64,000 nt of DNA from NCBI RefSeq assembly GCF_019458025.1, contig NZ_JAHZUY010000003.1, positions 62,001-126,000 on the forward strand, given 5' to 3'. Under the pieces are notes generated by a model, which was not told where the DNA came from, did not search any database, and worked only from the letters and a program-made list of their open reading frames with translations. Origin of the DNA: Caldovatus aquaticus. GTDB taxonomy: Bacteria > Pseudomonadota > Alphaproteobacteria > Acetobacterales > Acetobacteraceae. Positions 56,368 to 64,000 of the stretch are shown piece by piece (position 1 is the stretch's first letter; each line of letters opens with the position of its first letter). The position numbers were made by a program, and so were the translations under genes.

Positions 56368-57653
56368 ACGAGATCGCCGCCGCGCCGAAGCTGCTGCCCT
56401 GGGCGCCGGAGCGGACGGGCGAGGTGCCGCCCGCCGCGGCTGGCGGACTGGCGCCGGACGGCCGCGGGGGCGGGCCGGGCTGGACGCGTTCCCTGGCCCT
56501 TCCTCTCCGCCTCGCCTGGCGGCAGCTGCGCGCCGAGCGCGCGCGGCTGTTCTCCGCCCTCGCCGGCGTGATGTTCGCCTGCGTGCTGGTGTTCATGCAG
56601 CTCGGCTTCCGCGCCGCGCTGTTCGAGAGCGCGACCTCGCTCCTCTCCGCCATGCGCGCCGAGCTGTTCCTGATGCACCCGCTGACCACGGCGAGCTTCC
56701 GCCCGGAGCCGCTGCCGCGCGCCCGCGCCTTCCAGACCCTCGCCCTGCCCGAGGTGGCGCAGGCGGTGCCGGTGTACATGGCGCAGGTCTCCTGGCGGAA
56801 CCCGGAGACCGGGGCGCGGCGCATGATCCAGCTCGTCGGCTTCGACATGGAGGCCGGCGCCATGCGCTTCCCCGGCCTCGAAGCGGTCGCGGAGGCGCTG
56901 AAGCGGCCCGACACCGTCGCCTTCGACCTCCGCTCCCGCCCGGAATTCGGCGACATCCCCGGCCTGCTCGCCCGCGCGGGCGGGGCGCCGCTCAAGGTCG
57001 AGGCGGGCAACCGCGAGGTCGAGGTGGTCGGCCTCGTCGAGATCGGCGCGAGCTTCGGCGCCGACGGCAACATGATCGCGAACGAGGTGAATTTCCGCCG
57101 CCTCGTCCCGCAGCGCCGGGCGAGCAACACCGACCTGGTTGCGCTGCGCCTCGTCCCCGGCGCCGATCCGCGCGCGGTGCAGGCCAGGCTGCGCGAGATC
57201 CTGCCGCGCGACGTCGCGGTGCTGACCCACGAGGAGCTGGTCGCGCACGAGCGCCGCTACTGGGAGGAGGCGACGCCGATCGGCTTCATCTTCGGCTTCG
57301 GCAGCGCGATGGGGCTGATCGTCGGCATGGTGATCGTCTACCAGATCCTGTTCAGCGACATCGCCGCCCACCTGCGCGAGTACGCGACGCTGAAGGCGAT
57401 GGGCTACTCGGACGGCTACCTCGTGCGGGTGGTGATGGGCGCGGCGCTGATCCTGGCGGGCCTCGGCTTCGTGCCGGGCGCGGCGCTCTCCGCGGCGCTC
57501 TACGGCCTGGTCGGCGAAGCGACCTACCTGCCGCTCGGCATGACGCCCGGGCGCGCCGTGCTGGTCTTCGGCCTGATCTTCGCCATGTGCGCGGCTGCCG
57601 GCCTGCTCGCGGTGCGCAAGCTGCGCGACGCCAACCCCGCGGACATGTTCTGA
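56364..57653 (+). CDS. ABC exporter permease (DevC-like)
   Basis: A 429-residue FtsX/MacB-type permease with four membrane spans: one near residue 70 and three at the C-terminal end ('AMGLIVGMVIVYQILFSDIAAHLREYATLKAMGY'). The large periplasmic loop (about 95-290) contains DevC-type 'NPETGARRMIQLVGF' sequence. Overlaps devB-like and devA-like genes by 1-4 bases. Related exporters in cyanobacteria export glycolipids; the substrate here is unknown. Confidence 0.92.
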   Translation: MNEIAAAPKLLPWAPERTGEVPPAAAGGLAPDGRGGGPGWTRSLALPLRLAWRQLRAERARLFSALAGVMFACVLVFMQLGFRAALFESATSLLSAMRAELFLMHPLTTASFRPEPLPRARAFQTLALPEVAQAVPVYMAQVSWRNPETGARRMIQLVGFDMEAGAMRFPGLEAVAEALKRPDTVAFDLRSRPEFGDIPGLLARAGGAPLKVEAGNREVEVVGLVEIGASFGADGNMIANEVNFRRLVPQRRASNTDLVALRLVPGADPRAVQARLREILPRDVAVLTHEELVAHERRYWEEATPIGFIFGFGSAMGLIVGMVIVYQILFSDIAAHLREYATLKAMGYSDGYLVRVVMGAALILAGLGFVPGAALSAALYGLVGEATYLPLGMTPGRAVLVFGLIFAMCAAAGLLAVRKLRDANPADMF

Positions 57654-58396
57654 TGCGCGACCAGGCCCCGGTCCTCCTGCGCGGCGTGAGCTACGCCTAC
57701 GGCGAGGGCGAGCTGCGCCGGCCGGTGCTGCGCGCGGTGGACCTCACGGTCGGCCCCGGCGAGATCGTGCTGCTGACCGGCCCCTCGGGCAGCGGCAAGA
57801 CCACGCTGCTGACCCTGATCGGCGCCCTGCGCGCGATGCAGGAGGGCAGCGCGGCGGTGCTCGGGCGGGAGCTGATGGGCGCGGACGAGGCCGCCCGCGT
57901 GGCGCTGCGCCGGCGCATCGGCTTCATCTTCCAGCACCACAACCTGCTCGGCTTCCTCACCGCGCGGCAGAACGTGGCGATGGCGCTGGAGCTCGACCCG
58001 GCGCTGAGGGAGCGGGAGCGTCTCGCACGCGCGGGCGCGATGCTGGAGGCGGTGGGCCTCGGCGCGCACGCGGACCGCGTGCCGGCGCAGCTCTCCGGCG
58101 GGCAGCGCCAGCGCGTCGCCGTGGCCCGCGCGCTGGCGGGGTCGCCGGGCCTCGTCCTGGCCGACGAGCCGACCGCCGCGCTCGACCGCGCGAGCGGCGG
58201 CGAGGTGGTGCGGCTGCTGCGCGACCTCGCCCGCTCGCGCGGCGTGCCGATCCTGATGGTCACGCACGACCCCCGCATCCTCGACATCGCCGATCGCGTG
58301 GTGGCGCTGGAGGACGGGCGGATCGTCGCGGCCCATGCCGGGGCGGCGGATCGGGGCGGGCCGCCGCCCCTCAGCGCCGCAGCAGCCAGAGGATGA
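57653..58396 (+). CDS. ABC exporter ATP-binding protein (DevA-like)
   Basis: A 247-residue ATPase. Walker A GPSGSGKTT, Q-loop 'GFIFQHHNLLGFLTARQNV', signature LSGGQRQRVAVARAL, Walker B 'LVLADEPTAALD' and H-loop 'THDPRI' are all intact. 'FQxHNLL' is typical of the DevA/MacB group. The start overlaps the permease stop (TGATG). Last gene of the TetR-controlled operon; the end overlaps the convergent DUF2905 gene by 26 bases. Confidence 0.94.
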   Translation: MRDQAPVLLRGVSYAYGEGELRRPVLRAVDLTVGPGEIVLLTGPSGSGKTTLLTLIGALRAMQEGSAAVLGRELMGADEAARVALRRRIGFIFQHHNLLGFLTARQNVAMALELDPALRERERLARAGAMLEAVGLGAHADRVPAQLSGGQRQRVAVARALAGSPGLVLADEPTAALDRASGGEVVRLLRDLARSRGVPILMVTHDPRILDIADRVVALEDGRIVAAHAGAADRGGPPPLSAAAARG

Positions 58397-58577
58397 GGCT
58401 CAGCAGCGCGCTGAGGAGCAGGCCGGTCGTCAGCGGGAAGTAGAACGTGAACCCGTCCCGCCGGATCAGGATGTCGCCGGGCAGCCGGCCGAGGCCGAGC
58501 TTCGCCAGCAGCGGCCACAGCAGGCCGATCAGCACGATCGCGAGCCCGAGGCCGATGAGGAAGCGCGAGATGTCCAT
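58371..58577 (-). CDS. DUF2905 small membrane protein
   Basis: A 68-residue protein with two membrane helices around the conserved 'LGRLPGDILIRRDGFTFYFPLTT' core of DUF2905. Function unknown. GGAGG precedes the ATG. Confidence 0.9.
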   Translation of the reverse strand: MDISRFLIGLGLAIVLIGLLWPLLAKLGLGRLPGDILIRRDGFTFYFPLTTGLLLSALLSLILWLLRR

Positions 58578-58657
58578 CGGGCATCCCTCCCTGGCCGCCT
58601 GAGGTGGGGCAGGCCGGACGGGCGATCAAGCCGGGGCCGCGCGGCGGGGGCGCCGCC

Positions 58658-59431
58658 CTACACCGAGCCGGCGTCCACGACGAACCGCTGCGCGGTCACC
58701 AGCCGGCTGTCGTCGGCGGCGAGCCACAGCACCATCCGCGCGACGTCCGGCGCCTGGAGCCGCTCCTTGAGGCATTGCCGCGCCATGGTCTCGGCCACCG
58801 CCTCCGGCGTCGCCCAGAGGGCGAGCTGGCGCTCGGTGAAGACCCAGCCCGGCACCACCTCGTTCACCCGGATGCCGAACGGGCCGAGGTCGCGCGCCAT
58901 GCCGCGCGTCAGCCCCAGGACCGCGGCCTTCGCCGTGGTGTAGGCGGGCATGCCGCCCTCCGCCTTCATCCAGCTTATCGAGCCCATGTTGACGATCGAG
59001 CCGGCGCGCGCCGCCCTCATGTCCGGCGCGACGGCCTGGATGCAGAAGAACTGGTGGCGCAGGTTGGTGTGCAGGCGCTCGTCCCAGTAGGCGGGCTCGA
59101 CCGTTTGCCAGTCGTGCCGGTCGTCGCGCGCGGCGTTGTTGACCAGCACGTTCACCGGGCCGAGCGCCTGCCGTACGGTCGCGACCGCGGCGCGCAGGGC
59201 GGCGATGTCGCGCAGGTCGCAGAAGAGGAAGCGCGCGCCGGTGCGCGCGGCGACGGCCTCGCCAGGGGCGCGGTCGAAGTCGAGGAAGGCGACGCGCGAC
59301 CCCTGGCCGGCGAAATGCTCGACGACGCTGGCGCCGATGCCGGTGGCGCCCCCCGTGACGAGCACGACCTTGCCGGCGAGGCTCGGGTAGCGGGCGAAGG
59401 CGGATTGCGGCTGCTGCAGGTCGTCGGACAT
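58658..59431 (-). CDS. Short-chain dehydrogenase (sugar dehydrogenase-like)
   Basis: A 257-residue SDR. Coenzyme motif TGGATGIG (residues 27-34), 'NVLVNNAA', catalytic Ser in 'NMGSISWMKAEGGMPAYTTAK' with Tyr and Lys in the Y-x3-K motif, and 'VVPGWVFTERQ' near the substrate loop. The FLDFD after beta-2 favours NAD. The 'GSISWMK...P.Y' pattern is seen in aldose dehydrogenases such as L-arabinose/D-galactose types; substrate not proven. Confidence 0.9.
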   Translation of the reverse strand: MSDDLQQPQSAFARYPSLAGKVVLVTGGATGIGASVVEHFAGQGSRVAFLDFDRAPGEAVAARTGARFLFCDLRDIAALRAAVATVRQALGPVNVLVNNAARDDRHDWQTVEPAYWDERLHTNLRHQFFCIQAVAPDMRAARAGSIVNMGSISWMKAEGGMPAYTTAKAAVLGLTRGMARDLGPFGIRVNEVVPGWVFTERQLALWATPEAVAETMARQCLKERLQAPDVARMVLWLAADDSRLVTAQRFVVDAGSV

Positions 59432-59504
59432 GGCGCGGTCCCGTGGCTGCTGGCGATGGGCCCCACGCCAACGCGCCGCTGCGGGGGCGCGTTGCCTGCC
59501 GGGC

Positions 59505-60326
59505 TCAGGCGGGCGGCAGCACCGGCTGCGGGTCGAGGAAGGTCTGGTACCAGGACAGGCCGAAATGGAGGTGCGGACCGGTGACGCGCCCGGTCGCGCC
59601 GATCGCGCCGATGCGCTCGCCCTGCTCGACCTCGGCGCCCTCCGGGACGGCGACCTCGCTGAGATGCGCGTAGAGCGTGTTCACGCCCTGGCCGTGGTCC
59701 ACCACCAGCAGCCTGCCGAAGAAGAAGAACTCGCCCGCCAGCGTCACCCGTCCGGAGGCGGCGGCGAGCACCGGCGTGCCGGCCGGGGCGGCGATGTCGA
59801 AGCCGAGATGCGGCTGGCGCGGCTGGCCGTTGAGGATGCGCTGGCTGCCGAACACGCCGCTGATCCGCCCCCGCGCCGGCCAGCCGAAGCCGCGGGCGAA
59901 GTCGGTGCGCGCGCTGTCCGTGGCACGCGCCGCGGCGAGCCGCTCGCGCTCGGCGCGGATGCGCGCGAGCGCCGCCGCGTCGGGCGTCACCTGGGCCGGC
60001 GGCAGGCCGCTGATGTGCTGCACCTCCCATTCCCGCCGCGCGACCTCGAGCCGGCGGATCTCCTGCCGCCCGTCCGGATGGGTGATGGCGAGCGTCGCCT
60101 CCGGCCCGTGGTCGCGGCCGAAGCCGAAGGCGAAGGCGCCGCCGGCGCCGACCCGCACCGCGCGCCCGTCGAGCGCGAGGCGGGTCCCGGGTGCCGCGCG
60201 GCCGACGAGCAGCGCGCCCTGCGCCGGCGCGCCCTGCCATGCGACCGCACCGGCCGGGCGCGGCGCCGCGAGCAGCGCGAGCGCCCCGCCCAGCGCCGCG
60301 CGGCGGGCGAGCGGCGTCCCGGTCAC
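59505..60326 (-). CDS. M23-family peptidoglycan endopeptidase
   Basis: A 273-residue secreted LytM-type protein. Leader 'RRAALGGALALLAAPRPAGA', a beta-rich middle domain, and the C-terminal M23 domain with 'GVFGSQRILNGQPRQPHLGFDIAAPAGTPVLAAASGRV' (His and Asp zinc ligands), 'VNTLYAHLS' and 'GPHLHFGLSW' (catalytic His and zinc His). All zinc and catalytic residues are present, so it should be an active endopeptidase. GTG start overlaps the xseA stop (GTGA). Confidence 0.92.
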   Translation of the reverse strand: MTGTPLARRAALGGALALLAAPRPAGAVAWQGAPAQGALLVGRAAPGTRLALDGRAVRVGAGGAFAFGFGRDHGPEATLAITHPDGRQEIRRLEVARREWEVQHISGLPPAQVTPDAAALARIRAERERLAAARATDSARTDFARGFGWPARGRISGVFGSQRILNGQPRQPHLGFDIAAPAGTPVLAAASGRVTLAGEFFFFGRLLVVDHGQGVNTLYAHLSEVAVPEGAEVEQGERIGAIGATGRVTGPHLHFGLSWYQTFLDPQPVLPPA

Positions 60327-61810
60327 AGCAGGGCGCCCTGGCGCGGCTCCCGCGGCGCCGGCGAGGGGCGGCGGTCGCGCAGCGGCCGCGGCGCCCCGCC
60401 GGTCGCCGTCGCGTCCACCGTGCCGTCGGCGAAGCCGAGCGCGAGGCGCTGCCCCGCCGTCACCTGCGCCGCGCGCGTCACCGCCTCGCCCGCCTCGCCG
60501 CGCACCAGCACGAAGCCGCGGGCGAGCACGGACTGGTAGGAGGCGCCCTCGAGCCGCGCCGCCAGGCCCTCCAGCGCGGCGCGCTTCTCGCGGATCAGCG
60601 CCCGGAGCGGGGCGTCGGAGAGGCGGATCAGCACCCGTTCGCAGCGCCACGCCTCGTGCCGCCGCCGCCAGGCGGCCTCGAGGCGCGCCCCGAGCAGGCC
60701 GAGCGCGGCGCGGCGCGCGGCGATCGCCTCGCGCGGGTGCGGCACGCGCAAGGGCGCCAGGGCCTCGCGCCGCGCGCGCAGCAGCGCCGCGACCGCGCGC
60801 GCGAGCCGCTCCGCCCGGTCGTCGAGGCGCTGGCGCGCCTGCTGCACGCGGCCGGGGATGTCGGGCAGGCGGCGCTCGACGGCGAGCAGGCGCAGCCTGG
60901 CGCCGTTCAGCGCGTGGGCCGCCGCCTGCTGCAGCCGCGCTGCGGTGTGGGCGAGGTCGGCGAGGAGCTCGGCGCGCGCCGGCACCGCCATCTCCGCCGC
61001 CGCGGTCGGCGTCGGCGCGCGGCGGTCGGCGGCGAAGTCGAGCAGCGTCGTGTCGGTCTCGTGCCCGACGGCGGAGATCAGCGGGATCGAGCACGCGGCC
61101 GCGGCGCGCACCACGACCTCCTCGTTGAACGCCATCAGGTCCTCGAGGCTGCCGCCGCCGCGCGCGACGATCAGCACGTCCGGGCGCGGGATCGGGCCGC
61201 CCGCGGGCAGCGCGTCCATGCCGCGGATCGCGGCGGCGATCCGCTCCGCCGCCCCGTTGCCCTGCACCGCGACCGGCCAGAGCAGGATGCGGCGCGGGAA
61301 GCGCCGGGCGATGGTGGTGCGGATGTCCTGGATCACCGCCCCCTGCGGCGAGGTGACGACGCCGATCACCTCCGGCAGGCGGGGCAGGGGCACCTTGCGC
61401 GCCTCGTCGAACAGGCCCTCGGCGAGCAGCCTCTGGCGCAGCTTCTCGATGCGTGCGAGCAGGGCGCCGGTGCCGGCGTACTCCAGGCGTTCGATCACGA
61501 GCTGGTAGCGGGACCGGTCGGGATAGGTGCTGACCCGCCCGGTCGCTATCACCTCGACGCCGTTCTCCGGCGTCAGCCCGAGGGAGGGCACGCGGGTCTT
61601 CCACACCACCGCCTCGAGCTTGGCCGACGCGTCCTTCAACGAAAGGTAGAGATGGCCCGAAGGATAGCGCTTCAGCTCGGTGACCTCGCCGCGCACGCGC
61701 ACGCGGCCGAAGGCGCCCTCGAGCGTGCGCCGGATCGCGCCCGCGATCTCGGACACCGTGTATTCGGGCGTGGTCGTCGGCGGTTGCGACTCGCGGGGCA
61801 GGCTGTCCAT
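60323..61810 (-). CDS. xseA: Exodeoxyribonuclease VII large subunit
   Basis: A 495-residue nuclease subunit. The N-terminal OB-fold ('YTVSEIAGAIRRTLEGAFGRVRVRGEVTELKRYPSGHLYLSLKD') is followed by the catalytic domain ('VIGVVTSPQGAVIQDI', 'ARGGGSLEDLMAFNEE', 'ISAVGHETDTTLLDFAADRRAPTPTAAAE') and a long helical arm that binds XseB subunits. It degrades single-stranded DNA ends. Divergent from purD. Confidence 0.95.
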   Translation of the reverse strand: MDSLPRESQPPTTTPEYTVSEIAGAIRRTLEGAFGRVRVRGEVTELKRYPSGHLYLSLKDASAKLEAVVWKTRVPSLGLTPENGVEVIATGRVSTYPDRSRYQLVIERLEYAGTGALLARIEKLRQRLLAEGLFDEARKVPLPRLPEVIGVVTSPQGAVIQDIRTTIARRFPRRILLWPVAVQGNGAAERIAAAIRGMDALPAGGPIPRPDVLIVARGGGSLEDLMAFNEEVVVRAAAACSIPLISAVGHETDTTLLDFAADRRAPTPTAAAEMAVPARAELLADLAHTAARLQQAAAHALNGARLRLLAVERRLPDIPGRVQQARQRLDDRAERLARAVAALLRARREALAPLRVPHPREAIAARRAALGLLGARLEAAWRRRHEAWRCERVLIRLSDAPLRALIREKRAALEGLAARLEGASYQSVLARGFVLVRGEAGEAVTRAAQVTAGQRLALGFADGTVDATATGGAPRPLRDRRPSPAPREPRQGALL

Positions 61811-61891
61811 TCGCGGACACTATGCTAAGGGCCGGCCGCTGCGGAACATTCCGCGGAAGTTCTTCCTTTGTTCCTGGATGAAGGGGGCGCG

Positions 61892-63160
61892 ATGAAGGTC
61901 CTGGTGGTGGGCGGCGGCGGTCGGGAACACGCGCTGTGCTGGTCGCTCGCGTCCTCGCCGCTGCTGACGAAGCTGTGGTGCGCCCCGGGCAACGCCGGGA
62001 TCGCGGAGGTCGCGGAGTGCGTGCCGATCGGCGCCGAGGACGTGCCCGCGCTGGTCCGCTTCGCGCGCGACAACGCGGCCGATCTGGTCGTCGCCGGGCC
62101 GGAGGCGCCGCTGACCCTTGGCCTCGCCGACGCCTGCGCCGCGGCCGGGCTGCGCTGCTTCGGGCCGAGCGCGGCGGCAGCGCGGCTCGAGGGCAGCAAG
62201 GCCTTCGCCCGCGAGGTCTGCGCGGCCGCCGGCGTCCCCGGCCCGCGCTGGCGCCGCTTCGACGACCCGGCCGCCGCGCGCGCCTACGTCCGCGCCCAGG
62301 GCGCGCCGATCGTGGTCAAGGCGGACGGCCTCGCCGCCGGCAAGGGCGTCGTCGTCGCCGCCACCGTCGCGGAGGCGGAGGCCGCCATCGCCGACCTCAT
62401 GGAGCGCCGCGTGCACGGCGCCGCCGGCGCCGCGGTGCTGGTCGAGGAATGCCTGGTCGGCGAGGAGGTCTCGTTCTTCGCCCTCTGCGACGGCGCCCAT
62501 GCCGTGCCGTTCGCCGCGGCGCAGGACCACAAGCGCGTCGGCGAGGGCGACACCGGCCCCAACACCGGCGGCATGGGCGCCTATTCCCCGCCGCCCGCCT
62601 TCACCGCCGCGATCGAGGACGAGGTGATGGCCCGCATCGTCCGCCCCACCCTCGCCGAGATGGCGCGGCGCGGCACCCCCTTCCGCGGCGTGCTGTTCGC
62701 CGGGCTGATGCTGACCGCCGAGGGCCCGCGGCTGATCGAGTTCAACGTCCGCTTCGGCGATCCCGAATGCCAGGCGCTGCTGGTGCGGCTGCGCTCCGAC
62801 CTCCTGAGCGCGCTGCTCGCCGCCTGCGACGGCGAGCTCGCCGATTTCGACCTGCGCTGGGAGCCGCTGCACGCGCTCGTCGTGGTGATGGCGGCGAAGG
62901 GCTACCCCGGACCCTATGTCAAGGGCACCGAGATCCGCGGCCTCGAGCGCGCCGCGCGGGTGCCGGGCGTGCACATCTTCCACGCCGGCACGGCGCGGCG
63001 CGAGGACGGAGCGCTGATCGCCGTGGGCGGGCGCGTCCTCGGCGTGGCGGGAACGGGCGCCACCCTGCGCGCGGCGCGCGACGCCGCCTATGCCGCCGTG
63101 GACGCGATCGACTGGCCGGAGGGATTCTGCCGCCGCGACATCGGCTGGCGCGCGCTGTAG
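61892..63160 (+). CDS. purD: Phosphoribosylamine-glycine ligase
   Basis: A 422-residue ATP-grasp ligase making GAR, step two of purine synthesis. 'MKVLVVGGGGREHAL' is the N-terminal Rossmann motif, 'VVKADGLAAGKGVVVA' the ATP-binding region, 'HKRVGEGDTGPNTGGMGAYSP' the family signature and 'EFNVRFGDPECQ' the metal site. An in-frame TTG 24 bases upstream is possible; ATG at 61892 fits the family. Confidence 0.96.
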   Translation: MKVLVVGGGGREHALCWSLASSPLLTKLWCAPGNAGIAEVAECVPIGAEDVPALVRFARDNAADLVVAGPEAPLTLGLADACAAAGLRCFGPSAAAARLEGSKAFAREVCAAAGVPGPRWRRFDDPAAARAYVRAQGAPIVVKADGLAAGKGVVVAATVAEAEAAIADLMERRVHGAAGAAVLVEECLVGEEVSFFALCDGAHAVPFAAAQDHKRVGEGDTGPNTGGMGAYSPPPAFTAAIEDEVMARIVRPTLAEMARRGTPFRGVLFAGLMLTAEGPRLIEFNVRFGDPECQALLVRLRSDLLSALLAACDGELADFDLRWEPLHALVVVMAAKGYPGPYVKGTEIRGLERAARVPGVHIFHAGTARREDGALIAVGGRVLGVAGTGATLRAARDAAYAAVDAIDWPEGFCRRDIGWRAL

Positions 63161-63392
63161 CGCCCGGCCGCCCCCGGAGGCCGCCGGCGCCGCCACCGAT
63201 GGGCCGCGGCGCGCGGCTCCGCAGAAGGGGTGTAGCCGCTTCCCGGCCGGCCGGTGGCGCGCCGCGGCGGTGCGGGCGGGGTCGGGCCTGCTGGACGCAT
63301 GACGGCGCGTCCGGCTATTGCGCAGGCGGGCGAAATCATCACGGCCGGCCCCGCTGGCCGGCCCGCCACCAAGCCCGGGAGGACCGATCGCC

Positions 63393-64000
63393 GTGACCCC
63401 GCCGACCTTCACCCGCCGCGCCGCCCTCGCGCTCGCCGCCGGCGCGGCGGCCGCGCCGCTCGCCCGTCCTGCGCTCGCCCAAGGCCGCTTCCCCGACCGT
63501 CCGATCCGCATGATCTGTCCCTGGCCGCCAGGCGGCTCGACCGACGTGCAGATGCGCGCCATCTGCGAGATCGCCTCGCGCCACCTCGGCCAGCCGGTGG
63601 TGATCGACAACCGTCCCGGCGTCTCCGGCACGCTCGGGGCCCAGGCGGTGAAGGACGCGCGGCCCGACGGCTACACCCTGACGCAGATGCCGATCTCGGT
63701 GTTCCGCTTCCCGCACATGATGAGCCGGCCGAATTTCGACCCGCTCAAGGACTTCACCTACGTCATCCACGTCACCGGCTACCTGTTCGGCGTAGTGGTG
63801 CGCGCCGACCGGCCCTGGCGCACCTGGCAGGACTTCGTCGCCTACGCCAAGGCCAATCCGGGCAAGGTGACCTACGGCACGCCGGGCGTCGGCTCCTCGC
63901 TGCACATCACCATGGAGCAGATCGCCCAGCGCCTCGGCATCGAGTGGGTGCACGTGCCGTTCCGCGGCGGCGCGGAGAACCAGCAGGCGACGCTCGCCGG
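63393..64000 (+). CDS. Bug-family (TctC-like) solute receptor, partial
   Basis: The first 202 residues of a periplasmic receptor of the tripartite tricarboxylate transporter family, cut by the window end. GTG start with GGGAGGA before it, Tat-like leader (FTRRAALALAAGAAAAPL), then 'FPDRPIRMICPWPPGGSTDVQMRAI', 'PVVIDNRPGVSGTLGAQAVKDARPDGYTL' and 'GTPGVGSSLHITMEQ'. These are family-defining segments. Such receptors are numerous in this group of bacteria; the ligand is unknown. Confidence 0.92.
   Translation, partial: MTPPTFTRRAALALAAGAAAAPLARPALAQGRFPDRPIRMICPWPPGGSTDVQMRAICEIASRHLGQPVVIDNRPGVSGTLGAQAVKDARPDGYTLTQMPISVFRFPHMMSRPNFDPLKDFTYVIHVTGYLFGVVVRADRPWRTWQDFVAYAKANPGKVTYGTPGVGSSLHITMEQIAQRLGIEWVHVPFRGGAENQQATLA

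Overview
The window is very GC-rich and tightly packed DNA of an alphaproteobacterium. TRAP and Bug-type (tripartite tricarboxylate) solute receptors, aerobic cobaltochelatase subunits (cobS, cobT), a BolA/J-domain/cobS/cobT gene order and dgo sugar-acid genes together suggest Acetobacteraceae (Roseomonas-like). That placement is an inference from gene content, not from a marker gene.

Positions 1 to about 24,218 are most of an integrated temperate phage whose left end lies outside the window. Head and connector genes run leftward: small terminase, large terminase, a T7-type portal, scaffold, capsid and gp11/gp12-like tail-tube genes. This indicates a podovirus architecture. Early genes run rightward: ParB-like protein, DUF1064 nuclease, a replication initiator carrying internal iterons, a YqaJ-type exonuclease, a Rad52-like annealing protein, a GapR-like protein, SSB, dUTPase, an excisionase-like protein and a tyrosine integrase. 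A CI-type repressor faces a small HTH protein across an operator region. The integrase lies next to the 3' end of a tRNA-Thr(TGT) gene, the presumed attachment site.

From 24.3 to 39.3 kb the genes are metabolic. They include a PQQ-type sugar dehydrogenase, phenylalanine hydroxylase beside a frameshifted 4-hydroxyphenylpyruvate dioxygenase with a divergent Lrp regulator, an acyl-CoA dehydrogenase, and an apparent operon dgoK-dgoA-TRAP (dctP, dctQ, dctM) ending in a second, TakP-like receptor. A beta-propeller protein, an EamA transporter and an orphan TakP-like receptor follow.

The most interesting stretch is 39.4-46.4 kb. It reads as a functional-amyloid secretion locus related to Pseudomonas Fap. 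It has a four-repeat Asn/Gln/Gly-rich secreted protein, two further secreted proteins with single related repeats, a C39-peptidase lipoprotein (FapD-like), an outer-membrane barrel with an N-terminal coiled coil (FapF-like), and an adjacent sigma-54 activator. A near-consensus sigma-54 promoter lies in front of the amyloid gene. Several small secreted proteins carry bacteriocin-like double-glycine motifs that the C39 peptidase might cleave.

From 46.8 kb onward come an MmgE/PrpD protein, an FAH-family hydrolase, a phytase-like esterase, cobT, cobS, a J-domain protein and bolA. Next is a TetR-controlled DevBCA exporter operon with a large double-palindrome operator, followed by DUF2905, an SDR dehydrogenase, an M23 peptidase, xseA, purD and a partial Bug-family receptor.
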